DNA of 64,000 nt from Olleya sp. Bg11-27 (lineage in GTDB: Bacteria; Bacteroidota; Bacteroidia; Flavobacteriales; Flavobacteriaceae). Positions 32,881-43,318 of the stretch are shown here, piece by piece. Where the stretch lies: the NCBI RefSeq assembly GCF_002831645.1, contig NZ_CP025117.1, positions 2,495,001-2,559,000 of the forward strand, written 5' to 3'. Positions within the stretch are counted from its first letter, which is position 1; the number at the start of each line of letters is the position of its first letter. Made by a program: the position numbers and the translations under genes. Below the pieces are notes generated by a model, which saw nothing but the letters and a program-made list of their open reading frames with translations, ran no database searches and was not told the DNA's origin.

Positions 32881-35258
32881 AGCATATAACCGCTTTTATA
32901 CTATTTTTTATTACTGCATGTACTGTTAATGCACAAGTATTAAAACCAGTAAAATGGACCACTGAAGTCGAAAAAATATCTGACACAGAATACAATTTGA
33001 CTTATAATGCTACTATAGACAACCATTGGCATGTCTATTCTCAGACGTTACCTGAAGGAGGCGCAATTCCTACCGAGTTTTTTTATCAGGAAGATGTTAT
33101 AAATACAGATTTTGAGTTAGTTGGGGACGCTTTGGAAAGTGAGAGTATCACTGAGTTTGATAAAGTATTTCAAATGGAGTTGTCTTATTTTGATAATGCA
33201 GCAACATTCACTCAAAAAATAAAGGTTACAAATCCAAATATCTCTTCAATTGAGGCTGAAATTAGTTTCCAAGCGTGTGATGACACAAAATGTATTTTTG
33301 AAAGCGAAATTGTAACGTTTCAGTTAAAAAAAGAAAAGCAATCTAAAATATTTGATCCTATAAAATGGACGTCGGCAATTAAAAAGGTAAACGATACTGA
33401 TTATGAGTTGGTTTATACTGCAACGTTAGAAGACAAATGGCATATTTATTCTCAGAATAATACGGAACCAATGGGACCTATTCCAACTGAGATTACTTTT
33501 AAGGATAACGAGAATAAAGATTATAAGACTATTGGTAAGCTAGAGGAGTCTCAAACTATTACAAAGTATGAAAATGCGTTTGCAATGGATGTTACTTATT
33601 TTGAAAAACAAGCAATCTTCACTCAAAAAATAAAAATTCTAAATCCTGGGATTAAAAAAATTGAAGCGGAAGCATATTATCAAGCTTGTGATGACGAAAA
33701 ATGTTTGGCGCCAACGACATTTCAATTTATAAACAATCTTGATGGAAGCCAGGGTCTTGTGGAGACTTTAGCTATTGATCCACAAGATTTAGAAAAATCA
33801 AGAGCACTTAGTTTAGGTGTTACTGGTTGGGATAAATACAAAAAGGAAGACGTTAAAGAAGAGACTAACTTCGGAATATTTGTCCTTGGATTTATTGGAG
33901 GTTTAATAGCTTTATTAACGCCTTGTGTCTTTCCAATGATACCTTTAACGGTTTCATTTTTTACAAAAAGTGCTGAGAATTCTCAAAAGGGATTAGCTAA
34001 CGCGATCATTTATGGGCTTTTTATTTTAATCATATATGTGTTATTATCATTACCATTTCACTTTTTAGATTCATTAAATCCAGAAATACTAAACACGATA
34101 TCTACTAATGTGACGTTAAATATTATTTTCTTTTTGATTTTAGGTTTTTTCGCATTTTCATTCTTTGGATTTTACGAGATTACTTTACCTGCATCATGGG
34201 GAAATAAAATGGATGAAACATCGTCTAGAATAGGTGGTTTTATCGGTATCTTTTTTATGGCGTTGACCTTAGCAATTGTATCTTTTTCTTGTACCGGTCC
34301 TATTTTGGGGTCATTATTAGCAGGCTCGCTGACAAGTGATGGTGGCGCTATGCAATTAACAGCTGGAATGAGTGGTTTTGGATTAGCTTTAGCTTTACCG
34401 TTTACATTATTTGCAATGTTTCCAAAATGGTTAAACTCATTACCTAAATCTGGAGGTTGGTTAAATTCAGTTAAAGTGGTTTTAGGATTCTTAGAATTAG
34501 GGATGGCATTTAAGTTTTTATCAAATGCGGATTTAGTTAAACATTGGGGACTTTTAAAGCGTGAAGTATTTATCGGTATTTGGATTATAATCGGAATTGG
34601 TCTATTACTTTATTTATTGGGAAAAATTAAGTTTCCGCATGATAGTCCACTAAAAAAGTTAAGCTTTAGTCGCATATCATTTGCTGTACTAGTGGGAGCA
34701 TTTGTTATTTATTTAATTCCTGGATTGACTAATACAAAATATGCTAACTTAAAATTATTGAGTGGTTTCCCACCACCTTTACCATATAGTCTTTATGAAA
34801 AAGATAGCGATTGTCCGTTAGGTTTAAATTGTTATAAAGATATAGACCAAGGTCTTGCAGCAGCAAAAGAAGAAAATAAGCCAATCATGTTAGATTTTAC
34901 AGGTTGGGCATGTGTCAACTGTAGAAAAATGGAAGAGCAGGTTTGGAGTCAAGATGCTATTTATCAAATCCTAAAAGACGAGTATATTATTGTGTCTTTA
35001 TATGTGGATGACAGAAAAGAATTACCAAAAGAGGAACAGTTTAAATTTGTCAAAGCCAATGGTAATTTAAAAAACATTAGGACTATTGGAGATAAGTGGG
35101 CAACATTACAAACGTTAAATTTCCAAAATAACTCACAACCATTTTATGTTTTAGTTAATGATAAAATGGAGCTTTTAAACCATACAACAGCGTATACACC
35201 AAGTGCTGACCAGTATCTTGATTGGCTTAAAGAAGGATTAGAAAATTTTAAAAAATAA
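32877..35258 (+). CDS. dsbD: Thiol:disulfide interchange protein DsbD with duplicated N-terminal domain
   Basis: 793 residues. Signal peptide 1-20; two tandem periplasmic DsbD-alpha-like domains (about 21-150 and 158-288), each with a matching Cys pair (C134/C139 in QACDDTKC, C271/C276 in QACDDEKC); eight-helix membrane domain (about 332-625) with LTPCVFP (Cys350) and SCTGPILGS; C-terminal thioredoxin domain with WACVNC (C679/C682). DsbD carries electrons from cytoplasmic thioredoxin to periplasmic partners. The second N-terminal domain is an extra copy relative to the usual single one. Overlaps tilS by 4 bp. Confidence 0.92.
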   Translation: MKHITAFILFFITACTVNAQVLKPVKWTTEVEKISDTEYNLTYNATIDNHWHVYSQTLPEGGAIPTEFFYQEDVINTDFELVGDALESESITEFDKVFQMELSYFDNAATFTQKIKVTNPNISSIEAEISFQACDDTKCIFESEIVTFQLKKEKQSKIFDPIKWTSAIKKVNDTDYELVYTATLEDKWHIYSQNNTEPMGPIPTEITFKDNENKDYKTIGKLEESQTITKYENAFAMDVTYFEKQAIFTQKIKILNPGIKKIEAEAYYQACDDEKCLAPTTFQFINNLDGSQGLVETLAIDPQDLEKSRALSLGVTGWDKYKKEDVKEETNFGIFVLGFIGGLIALLTPCVFPMIPLTVSFFTKSAENSQKGLANAIIYGLFILIIYVLLSLPFHFLDSLNPEILNTISTNVTLNIIFFLILGFFAFSFFGFYEITLPASWGNKMDETSSRIGGFIGIFFMALTLAIVSFSCTGPILGSLLAGSLTSDGGAMQLTAGMSGFGLALALPFTLFAMFPKWLNSLPKSGGWLNSVKVVLGFLELGMAFKFLSNADLVKHWGLLKREVFIGIWIIIGIGLLLYLLGKIKFPHDSPLKKLSFSRISFAVLVGAFVIYLIPGLTNTKYANLKLLSGFPPPLPYSLYEKDSDCPLGLNCYKDIDQGLAAAKEENKPIMLDFTGWACVNCRKMEEQVWSQDAIYQILKDEYIIVSLYVDDRKELPKEEQFKFVKANGNLKNIRTIGDKWATLQTLNFQNNSQPFYVLVNDKMELLNHTTAYTPSADQYLDWLKEGLENFKK

Positions 35259-35261
35259 ATT

Positions 35262-35289
35262 AAAAATCCTGCATTAGCGGGATTTTTTT
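35262..35289 (+). terminator. Terminator of the pabB-tilS-dsbD region
   Basis: Arms 35263-35272 and 35277-35286 (AATCCTGC/GCGGGATT, one G-T pair) around ATTA, then a T-run; begins right after the dsbD stop. Confidence 0.8.
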
Positions 35290-35308
35290 TACTGTTATAG
35301 AGTACAAC

Positions 35309-36931
35309 ATGAAAACAATACAAGGACAAATAGTAGACATACAAAACAAGCGTATTTTTAGTGGGGCAATTACTGTTAGCGCAGGTAAGATTACCTCTGT
35401 TACAGAAAAAGAACACGATAGTAAGCATTTCATTTTACCCGGTTTTGTAGATGCACATATACATATAGAAAGCTCGATGTTAGTACCATCAGAGTTTGCG
35501 AAAATAGCAGTTAAACACGGTACGGTGTCTACGGTTAGTGATCCGCATGAAATTGCGAATGTATTAGGTGTAGCAGGAGTGGAGTTTATGATTGATAACG
35601 GTAAGAAAACACCATTTAAATTCAATTTTGGAGCACCAAGTTGTGTCCCAGCAACTACTTTTGAATCGGCTGGAGCAGTTATAGATTCTGACGATATTAA
35701 AACGCTTATGGCTAATCCAGATATTAAGTATCTAGCCGAAATGATGAATTACCCTGGTGTGTTGTTTGATGATGAAGAAGTACTTAAAAAAATAGCTTGG
35801 GCAAAACATTATAACAAACCTGTAGATGGTCACGCACCTGGTTTAAGAGGTGATGACGTTACTAAATATATCAATGCAGGAATTAGCACAGATCATGAAT
35901 GTTTTACCTATGACGAGGCGCTTGAAAAGCTTCAAAAGGGAATGAAAATCTTGATTAGAGAGGGTAGTGCAGCCAAAAACTTTGAAGCTTTAATAGATTT
36001 ATTACCTGAGCATTATCAAAACATGATGTTTTGTAGTGACGATAAGCATCCTGACGATTTATTATTAAACCATATAAACGCCCTTTGCGCTAGAGCAGTA
36101 GCAAAAGATATTGATGTGTTTAAAGTGTTGCAAGCAGCGTGTGTCAATCCTGTAAAGCATTATAATTTAGATGTTGGATTATTACAAAAAGATGATGTTG
36201 CAGATTTTATTATTGTTGAAGATTTAAAAGATTTTAAAACATTACAAACGTATATAAATGGTGAGTTAGTGTTTGACAACGGAACGTCTTTAATTAAGCA
36301 CGTAGATTTTGAAAATCTTAATAATTTTGATACTGAAATTAAAACGATTGAAGACTTTAAAGTCGAAAGTACAGCTAAACAAATACGCGTTATTGAAGCT
36401 TTAGAAGGACAGTTGGTAACTAATCAATTAATTGAAGAAGCAACAATCCAAAACGGAAATTTAGTATCAAATACAGTTACTGATGTTTTAAAAATGACAG
36501 TAGTTAACCGTTATAAAAACGATAAGCCAGCGCTAGCATTCATTAAAAATTTTGGTTTAAAAGAAGGTGCCATTGCAAGTTCTGTTGGACATGATTCTCA
36601 CAATATAATTGCGGTAGGTGTTAGCGACGAAGCCATTTGTAAAGCAGTTAATTTAATAATTGAAAATAAAGGCGGTATTTGTGCGGTTTCTGATACAGAT
36701 CAAAAAATAGTATCGCTTCCTGTTGCTGGAATTATGAGTGATAAAAATGCTGAAACTATTGGTCACGCTTACGCGGAATTGGATGCGTTTGCCAAACAAT
36801 TTGGGACAACATTAAATGCGCCTTACATGACCTTGTCTTTTATGGCATTATTAGTTATTCCTTCACTAAAATTAAGCGATAAAGGCTTGTTTGATGGTGG
36901 GGAATTTGAATTTACAAGTTTAGAGGTTTAG
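35309..36931 (+). CDS. ade: Adenine deaminase
   Basis: 540 residues, amidohydrolase superfamily. Metal-binding H50-x-H52 in [51 protein letters not shown], and the C-terminal [13 protein letters not shown] domain specific to bacterial adenine deaminase. Converts adenine to hypoxanthine plus ammonia in purine salvage; Mn-dependent in known members. Full length. Monocistronic, followed by the hairpin-repeat array. Confidence 0.95.
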   Translation: MKTIQGQIVDIQNKRIFSGAITVSAGKITSVTEKEHDSKHFILPGFVDAHIHIESSMLVPSEFAKIAVKHGTVSTVSDPHEIANVLGVAGVEFMIDNGKKTPFKFNFGAPSCVPATTFESAGAVIDSDDIKTLMANPDIKYLAEMMNYPGVLFDDEEVLKKIAWAKHYNKPVDGHAPGLRGDDVTKYINAGISTDHECFTYDEALEKLQKGMKILIREGSAAKNFEALIDLLPEHYQNMMFCSDDKHPDDLLLNHINALCARAVAKDIDVFKVLQAACVNPVKHYNLDVGLLQKDDVADFIIVEDLKDFKTLQTYINGELVFDNGTSLIKHVDFENLNNFDTEIKTIEDFKVESTAKQIRVIEALEGQLVTNQLIEEATIQNGNLVSNTVTDVLKMTVVNRYKNDKPALAFIKNFGLKEGAIASSVGHDSHNIIAVGVSDEAICKAVNLIIENKGGICAVSDTDQKIVSLPVAGIMSDKNAETIGHAYAELDAFAKQFGTTLNAPYMTLSFMALLVIPSLKLSDKGLFDGGEFEFTSLEV

Positions 36932-36954
36932 TATTTTCACTGTAGCTCTACAAT

Positions 36955-37540
36955 TGTCATTTTGAGCGCAGTCGAAAACTTGAGAGTTTAGGTTTTATAG
37001 CATTTCGACTGCGCTCAATGTGACAGTTTAAAAATAAGTGTTAATTTGAGTAACTAAACAATTGTCATTTTGAGCGCAGTCGAAAAACATTATGACCTTA
37101 GGTTTTATAGCATTGCGACTACGCTCAATGTGACAGCTTAACAATTGTCATTTTGAGCGCAGTCGAAAAACTTGTAAGTTTAGGTTTTGTAGCTATTCAA
37201 CTACGCTCAATGTGACAGTTTTAAATTAAGTATTATTTGAGTAGCTAAACAATTGTCATTTTGAGCGCAGTCGAAAACTTGAGAGTTTAGGTTTTATAGC
37301 ATTGCGACTACGCTCAATGTGACAGTTTAAAAATAAGTATTATTTGAGTGGCTAAATAACTGTCATTTTGAGTGCAGTCGAAAAACTTGGGATCTTAGGT
37401 TTTATAGCATTTTGAGTGCACACAATGTGACAGTTTTAGAAAGATTATTACTTGAGTAGCTAAATAGTTGCCATTTTGAACGCAGTCGAAAAACTTGAGA
37501 TTTTAGGTTTTGTAGCATTTCGACTGCGCTCAATGTGACA
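36955..37540. repeat. Array of six hairpin-forming palindromic repeats
   Basis: Six units of about 71-73 bp: 36955-37025, 37063-37135, 37146-37217, 37254-37324, 37361-37432, 37469-37540. Each has arms TGTCATTTTGAGCGCAGTCG and CGACTGCGCTCAATGTGACA around an AT-rich centre (TTTAGGTTTTATAGCAT). Spacers of about 36 bp (TAAAAATAAGTATTATTTGAG type) separate units, except a 10-bp spacer between units 2 and 3. Units 5 and 6 are the most degenerate. Similar dispersed palindromes are common in flavobacterial genomes. No coding capacity. Fills the ade-to-hydrolase gap. Confidence 0.95.
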
Positions 37541-37574
37541 GAATTTTTAAAAATAAAAAATAAAAAAACAATAA

Positions 37575-38534
37575 ATGCCAATCCTAAAATCCACATACAA
37601 ACCTAAATTTATGTTCAGAAATGGGCATATCTCAACCATCTATTCAGGTGTATTACGTAAAGTAGAAGGCGTGACTCAGAAACGAGAACGTATTACTTTA
37701 CCAGATACTGATTTTATTGACTTAGATTGGAGTTATGCTGGTAATAAGACTAAGCAACTACTATTGGTTTTACACGGTTTAGAAGGTAATGCACAACGCC
37801 ATTATATGCTAGGATCTGCTAAAATGGCTAACCAAAATAATATGGATGCGGTTTGTGTTAATTTTAGAGGGTGTAGTGGAGAGGTAAACAAAACCTTTCA
37901 ATCTTACCATTCAGGAAAGACGGACGACTTAGCTTCAGTTATAAAACACATTACGACTCAGTTTGATTATGATACAATCTACCTAAATGGATTTAGCTTG
38001 GGTGGTAATGTTATTTTGAAGTATTTAGGTGAAACAGCAGATTTACCAAAACAAATTAAAGCAGCAGTGACAGTATCTGTTCCTGTTTATTTAAGAGGGT
38101 CTTTAGAGTGCTTAATGTCATCTAGAAACTATGTATATTCCAAGAAGTTTTTAAGAGATTTAAGAGGTAAGCTATTAGAAAAACAACAATTGTTTCCACA
38201 GAAAATAAACAATGAAGATTTGAGTGCTGTCAAAACTCTGAAAGATTTTGATGATGTGTATACTTCAAAAGCCCATGGGTTTAAAGATGCTTATGATTAT
38301 TACGAGCAATCTAGTAGTTTGCAGTATTTAAAACACATTTCAATTCCTACTTTACTAATAAACGCACAAAACGATTCTTTTTTATCACAAGAATGTTACC
38401 CGATTCAAGAAGCAGAACAAAATGCTAATTTTTATTTAGAAATCCCTAAATATGGTGGGCATGTTAGTTTTTATGATGAACAAAACACTTATTATTCGGA
38501 AAAAAGAATGCTTCAGTTTATTACTAATTTATAG
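37575..38534 (+). CDS. Alpha/beta hydrolase of the YheT type
   Basis: 319 residues. FMFRNGHISTIYSG near the N-terminus, LLLVLHGLEGNAQRHYM oxyanion region, NFRGCSGE, and nucleophile Ser141 in NGFSLGGN; acid Asp in LINAQNDSFL and His in YGGHVSFYDE. This matches the YheT family of putative hydrolases/esterases, whose substrate is not known. No signal peptide. It begins 35 bp after the hairpin-repeat array, which therefore forms part of its upstream region. Confidence 0.9.
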   Translation: MPILKSTYKPKFMFRNGHISTIYSGVLRKVEGVTQKRERITLPDTDFIDLDWSYAGNKTKQLLLVLHGLEGNAQRHYMLGSAKMANQNNMDAVCVNFRGCSGEVNKTFQSYHSGKTDDLASVIKHITTQFDYDTIYLNGFSLGGNVILKYLGETADLPKQIKAAVTVSVPVYLRGSLECLMSSRNYVYSKKFLRDLRGKLLEKQQLFPQKINNEDLSAVKTLKDFDDVYTSKAHGFKDAYDYYEQSSSLQYLKHISIPTLLINAQNDSFLSQECYPIQEAEQNANFYLEIPKYGGHVSFYDEQNTYYSEKRMLQFITNL

Positions 38535-38599
38535 CGGAGAGCTCTAGTTTCAGTTTAGTAATAAAATACCTATCTTTAGTTTTTTTAAATCAAAAATTA

Positions 38600-40477
38600 A
38601 TGAAACGTATCCTTCTTTTATTAGCCATAACGCTAGTATTTTCGTCTTGTAAAGACCAACTAAAATTAGACACCACAACCACCGAAAAAGCAAAAGACAC
38701 TTTTATTGTTGCAGAACATTACAATAAAAAAGAAGTCTCTATTGCTATGCGTGATGGAGTAAAATTACACACCACTATTTATTCGCCTAAAGATACTTCT
38801 AAACAGTATCCAATTTTAATGCAACGTACACCTTACAGTTGCAGACCTTATGGAGATGCCGAGTTTAAATCTAAAATAGGACCTAATCAATATTTAATGA
38901 GAGAGGGTAATGTCATAGTATATCAAGATGTTAGAGGACGTTGGAATAGTGAAGGTGTTTATGATAACATGAGACCGTTTATACCAAATAAAACAGGCAA
39001 ACAGTTTGACGAAGCTAGTGATACGTATGACACTATAGATTGGTTAGTAAATAATGTAGATAATACTAATGGTAATGTAGGGACTTGGGGGATTTCTTAT
39101 CCTGGGTTTTATGCGACTTATTCTACATTATCTGGCCATCCTGCTTTAAAAGCAGCTTCTCCTCAAGCTTGTATTAGTGATTTCTTTTTTGATGATTTTT
39201 TCCATAACGGTGCTTTTTTATTAAGCTATTGGAGAGCAACGACTCTATTTGGTTACATGAAAGATAAACCAACAACAGAATCTTGGTATGAGTTTCCAAA
39301 ACTAGGAACAGAAGATCAATACCAATTCTTTTTAGATGCAGGACCACTTAGTAATTTAAATTCATATTTTAAAGGTGATAATGTCTTTTGGAATCAAATT
39401 CAAAGCCATCCAAATTATGATGAATTCTGGCAGAGTAGAGGGATTCTACAACATTTAAAAGATATTAAACCAGCGACGCTAGTCGTAGGAGGTTTATTTG
39501 ATGCTGAAGATTTATATGGACCATTTAATACGTATAAATCCATTGAAAAAAATAGTAAAAACTATAACGGTGTTGTCTTTGGACCGTGGAGTCATGGGGA
39601 TTGGGCAAGAAGTAATGACCGTCAAGTAGTCGGTAATATTCATTTTGGTGATAGCATTTCGGATTACTTTCAGAAGAATATCGAAACTAAATTCTTTAAT
39701 CATTTCTTAAAAGAAAAAGCAGATGGCACAGTAGATTTACCAGAAGCCCACTTTTTTAATACAGGAACTAAACAATGGTCAGATTTTACGGCTTGGCCAC
39801 CAGAAAATAGCGTTAAAGAAAGCTATTTTATGCAACCAGATCAACGTTTAACGCAAAAAGCAAATCGTATGATAGCGACTAGCGATTTTATTAGTGATCC
39901 TAAAAAGCCTGTACCATATACAGAAGATATAAAAGTGGTATTTACACCACGTAAGTTTATGACCGACGATCAGCGTTTTGCATCAAGACGTCCTGATGTT
40001 TTGACTTTTGAAACTGAAGTTTTGGAAAACGACATCACTTTAGCTGGAGAAATTTTAGTTAAATTACAAGTGTCTACAACGGGTACATCTGCCGATTGGA
40101 TTGTTAAAGTTATTGATGTTTTTCCTGCTGACACAGAAAACACAGACGATGTTCAGGACCATTTAAAACTAAGTAGTTACCACATGCTAATTAGAAGCGA
40201 AACTATGCGTGGGCGTTTTAGAAATAGTATGACTAATCCCGAACCTTTTGAGCCAAACCAAAAAACAGCGGTAAATATTAAGTTGCAAGATGTGTTACAT
40301 ACCTTTAAAAAAGGACATAAAATACAAGTGCAAGTACAAAGTACATTTTTTCCTTATATAGATATTAATCCACAAACGTATATCGATAATATTTTTGAAG
40401 CAAAAGCGTCCGATTTTAAGGCACAAACACATAAAGTTTATAACGATTCTGCAATAGAGTTTTCAGTTTTAAAGTAA
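38600..40477 (+). CDS. CocE/NonD family hydrolase lipoprotein
   Basis: 625 residues. Lipoprotein signal with Cys17 (VFSSC). X-Pro dipeptidyl-peptidase (S15) alpha/beta hydrolase core with catalytic Ser166 in GTWGISYPGFYATYS and a WSHGDW His motif, followed by a C-terminal jelly-roll (about 460-625, TFETEVLENDITLAGEILVK). Relatives are alpha-amino-acid ester hydrolases, cocaine esterase and glutaryl acylases. Envelope-located acyl- or peptide-hydrolase; true substrate unknown. Monocistronic, 65 bp after the YheT-type gene. Confidence 0.88.
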   Translation: MKRILLLLAITLVFSSCKDQLKLDTTTTEKAKDTFIVAEHYNKKEVSIAMRDGVKLHTTIYSPKDTSKQYPILMQRTPYSCRPYGDAEFKSKIGPNQYLMREGNVIVYQDVRGRWNSEGVYDNMRPFIPNKTGKQFDEASDTYDTIDWLVNNVDNTNGNVGTWGISYPGFYATYSTLSGHPALKAASPQACISDFFFDDFFHNGAFLLSYWRATTLFGYMKDKPTTESWYEFPKLGTEDQYQFFLDAGPLSNLNSYFKGDNVFWNQIQSHPNYDEFWQSRGILQHLKDIKPATLVVGGLFDAEDLYGPFNTYKSIEKNSKNYNGVVFGPWSHGDWARSNDRQVVGNIHFGDSISDYFQKNIETKFFNHFLKEKADGTVDLPEAHFFNTGTKQWSDFTAWPPENSVKESYFMQPDQRLTQKANRMIATSDFISDPKKPVPYTEDIKVVFTPRKFMTDDQRFASRRPDVLTFETEVLENDITLAGEILVKLQVSTTGTSADWIVKVIDVFPADTENTDDVQDHLKLSSYHMLIRSETMRGRFRNSMTNPEPFEPNQKTAVNIKLQDVLHTFKKGHKIQVQVQSTFFPYIDINPQTYIDNIFEAKASDFKAQTHKVYNDSAIEFSVLK

Positions 40478-40523
40478 TGTCTTGAATCTTTTTCCTACTT
40501 TTAGTATCTAAACCAACCATTTT

Positions 40524-42059
40524 ATGCTAAGAAAAGTTTTTGGAAGTGCGGTCTTTGGCGTTGAGGCTACGACAATAACAGTAGAAGTTAATATAGATAG
40601 TGGTATCGGCTACCATCTTGTTGGACTACCGGATAATGCGATTAAAGAAAGTAATTTTAGGATTGCGGCAGCACTTCAGAATAATGGTTATAAAATTCCT
40701 GGGAAAAAAATAATTATCAATATGTCACCCGCAGACCTTCGTAAAGAAGGTTCTGCTTATGACTTGACGTTGGCAATGGGGATTTTAACGGCGTCTAAAC
40801 AAATTGCAGCAGATAATTTGGAAGACTTCTTAATCATGGGAGAATTATCCTTAGATGGAAGCTTACAACCTATTAAAGGGGCTTTGCCAATTGCAATTAA
40901 AGCAAGAGAGGAAGGTTATAAAGGTTTTATATTACCTATCCAAAATGTAAAAGAAGCCGCGATTGTTGACGGATTGGAAGTGTATGGTGTAGAAAACATT
41001 AGCCAAGTCATTAAATACTTTGATAAGGGTGAGCCTTTAGAACAAACCATCATTAATACACGAGAAGAGTTTGAGAAGAACTTAGATTTTCCTGAATTCG
41101 ATTTTAGCGATGTACGGGGGCAAGAAAGTATCAAACGTTGCATGGAAATTGCAGCAGCAGGTGGACATAATATTATATTAATTGGACCTCCTGGGGCAGG
41201 AAAAACAATGTTAGCCAAACGTTTGCCAAGCATATTGCCTCCAATGACCTTACATGAAGCTTTAGAAACTACAAAAATACATAGTGTCGTGGGACGTGTT
41301 AAAGATACAGGTTTAATGTCTCAAAGACCGTTTAGAAGTCCGCATCATACTATTAGCGATGTCGCTTTAGTGGGTGGTGGGGCGTATCCACAACCAGGAG
41401 AAATATCGTTGTCACATAATGGCGTTTTGTTTTTGGATGAATTACCCGAATTTAAACGAGGTGTTTTAGAAGTGATGCGTCAACCGTTGGAGGATAGAGA
41501 AGTGACTATTTCTAGAGCAAGATTCACAGTAACGTATCCCTCTTCTTTTATGTTGGTTGCTAGTATGAATCCAAGTCCTAGCGGTTATTTTAATGATCCA
41601 AGTGCACCTGTAACCAGTAGTCCTGCTGAGATGCAACGCTATTTAAGTAAAATATCAGGACCGCTTTTAGATAGAATAGATATTCATATAGAAGTTACAC
41701 CAGTGCCTTTTGAAAAGTTATCTGAAGAACGTAAGGGCGAATCTTCAGTAGATATAAGAAAACGGGTGACTAAAGCCCGAAAAATACAAACCACCCGTTT
41801 TGAAACATTTGATAATGTACATTATAATGCACAAATGTCTACCAAGCAGATTAGGGTGTATTGTAAACTAGAAGACGCTTCTAAACAACTATTAAAAACA
41901 GCAATGGAACGTTTAAACCTTTCAGCAAGAGCGTATGACAGAATTTTAAAGGTGGCTAGAACGATTGCAGACTTAGAAGAAAGTACAGCGGTGAAAGGGA
42001 CTCATATTAGTGAGGCCATACAGTACCGAAGTTTAGATAGAGATGGTTGGTTGGGATAA
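40524..42059 (+). CDS. YifB/ComM-family Mg-chelatase-like AAA ATPase
   Basis: 511 residues. N-terminal Lon-protease-like (ChlI) domain (about 1-170: GIGYHLVGLPDNAIKES, MSPADLRKEGSAYDL), Walker A GPPGAGKT (221-228), Walker B VLFLDELPEF, sensor region SMNPSPSG, and a C-terminal SARAYDRILKVARTIADLE helical domain. ComM is a hexameric helicase that extends branch migration during natural transformation. Full length. Presence suggests the organism can integrate foreign DNA, consistent with accessory blocks nearby. Confidence 0.93.
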   Translation: MLRKVFGSAVFGVEATTITVEVNIDSGIGYHLVGLPDNAIKESNFRIAAALQNNGYKIPGKKIIINMSPADLRKEGSAYDLTLAMGILTASKQIAADNLEDFLIMGELSLDGSLQPIKGALPIAIKAREEGYKGFILPIQNVKEAAIVDGLEVYGVENISQVIKYFDKGEPLEQTIINTREEFEKNLDFPEFDFSDVRGQESIKRCMEIAAAGGHNIILIGPPGAGKTMLAKRLPSILPPMTLHEALETTKIHSVVGRVKDTGLMSQRPFRSPHHTISDVALVGGGAYPQPGEISLSHNGVLFLDELPEFKRGVLEVMRQPLEDREVTISRARFTVTYPSSFMLVASMNPSPSGYFNDPSAPVTSSPAEMQRYLSKISGPLLDRIDIHIEVTPVPFEKLSEERKGESSVDIRKRVTKARKIQTTRFETFDNVHYNAQMSTKQIRVYCKLEDASKQLLKTAMERLNLSARAYDRILKVARTIADLEESTAVKGTHISEAIQYRSLDRDGWLG

Positions 42060-42124
42060 AATGTTTATTGTTTGATAGATTTTCTGTACATTCGTGCCTA
42101 AGCTATTAATCAATTTAAAAAAAA

Positions 42125-42487
42125 ATGACAAAACCAACTGGAATAATCACAGCTAAGGAAGCTGTAGAATTAAGTGATGCGTGGACTAAACTACGTCAAG
42201 ATGCTAACAATATTGCTGCAGGTCAAGAAGATAATAGATCATCATGGTTTTCAATCGACGACATGGAGGCTTTTATTAAGATGATAAAAGAAGAAAATCC
42301 TTCTGTAAACGGTGTTAGATGCTATTTAGGAGTAAACCAAATTTCTAAAATTAACCCTAAAGGGCTTACTACTGTTTTAATGGTGCCTACAGAGGAAAAA
42401 GAAGGAAAAAATATAGATATTTCAGAAGCATATGGTATGGATAGAGGTCAAATCGGAATACCTCCTGGTGAGGGCTATCCAAATTAG
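42125..42487 (+). CDS. Family A protein of the duplicated cassette (soluble copy)
   Basis: 120 residues, no signal peptide or membrane segment. Signature shared with 43319-43819: KPTGIITAKEA, a central DNRSSWFSIDD, NGVRCYLGV, TTVLMVPT and a C-terminal PPGEGYPN. Not a family I can name. The next gene, a 7-helix membrane protein, starts 5 bp downstream. The pair is repeated once more directly downstream, so the two products probably act together. Without a membrane anchor this copy would stay in the cytoplasm, unlike its paralogue. Confidence 0.7.
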   Translation: MTKPTGIITAKEAVELSDAWTKLRQDANNIAAGQEDNRSSWFSIDDMEAFIKMIKEENPSVNGVRCYLGVNQISKINPKGLTTVLMVPTEEKEGKNIDISEAYGMDRGQIGIPPGEGYPN

Positions 42488-42492
42488 ATTTT

Positions 42493-43218
42493 ATGGTAGA
42501 TTTTTTAAGAGAAAACTATAGTCTTCTTACTATATTTTGTACTTTTATCGCAGTTGTTTCTGGACTTATTTCTTACAAAAAATACAAGGGAACAGCTGCT
42601 GCTTTTTTTATAAAAATAGTGCTATTTATTTTTATTGTTGAGTTAATAGGTTCTTATTCGTCACTTTATGATACGTTTAGTTTTTTAGAACCTATTTATA
42701 ATTCATATTTTAGACAAAATTATTGGTGGTATACCATTGCGTTTGATTTGATAGTAATTGTTTTGTTTTCAATTTTATTTCAAAAAATTATTAGTAACAC
42801 ATTTTATAAAACCATTTTAAAGTATAGTACTTATGCTTTTGTGTTGTTTTCTGTGACTTATATTATTTATCATCGTGAATTATTTTTTATGCAACTTTTC
42901 CCGGTAATTGAAATAGCAGGAGCTATAATAATTTTAGGTTGTAGTATTTTTTATTTTATAGAATTATTGTTAAGTGATCATATCTTACAGTTTTATAAAT
43001 CTGTTTATTTTTATATCGCAATTGCTATTTTTATTTGGTGGATTGTTATAACCCCGTTGACGTTTTATGATGTGTATATGGTAGGAAGCGATTGGAATTA
43101 TATAATTTTACAATGGGAAATATATTTGTCCCTTAATTTTATGATGTATACAACATTTGCCATTGGACTTTTAGTTTCAAAACCAGAAAAACTAATTAAA
43201 TTGGATCCCCAAAAATAA
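42493..43218 (+). CDS. Family B seven-helix membrane protein (copy 1)
   Basis: 241 residues, nearly all membrane: seven predicted helices at about 12-30, 36-56, 74-95, 108-124, 130-156, 172-200 and 214-236. The last helices carry IWWIVITPLTFYDVYMVG and DWNYIILQWEIYLSLNFMMY. Topology resembles the 7-TM sensor domains that precede histidine kinases in some Bacteroidetes, but without a kinase. Paired with the soluble family A gene 5 bp upstream. Strongly AT-rich and U-rich coding sequence. Function unknown; a signalling role is suggested by the nearby histidine kinase gene. Confidence 0.7.
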   Translation: MVDFLRENYSLLTIFCTFIAVVSGLISYKKYKGTAAAFFIKIVLFIFIVELIGSYSSLYDTFSFLEPIYNSYFRQNYWWYTIAFDLIVIVLFSILFQKIISNTFYKTILKYSTYAFVLFSVTYIIYHRELFFMQLFPVIEIAGAIIILGCSIFYFIELLLSDHILQFYKSVYFYIAIAIFIWWIVITPLTFYDVYMVGSDWNYIILQWEIYLSLNFMMYTTFAIGLLVSKPEKLIKLDPQK

Positions 43219-43318
43219 TCACTTTTATTTTATAATCCATTAATTTATAGAGTGTAAGAATATTGTTTGAGTTTTTTTTAGTACATTTAAAAAGCTATTA
43301 ATTTACTAAAACAAACAA

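Noticed and set aside
36955-37540. CRISPR array
   Set aside because: Repeats are long self-complementary hairpins with conserved, not unique, spacers; repeat length 71-73 bp and no cas genes nearby.
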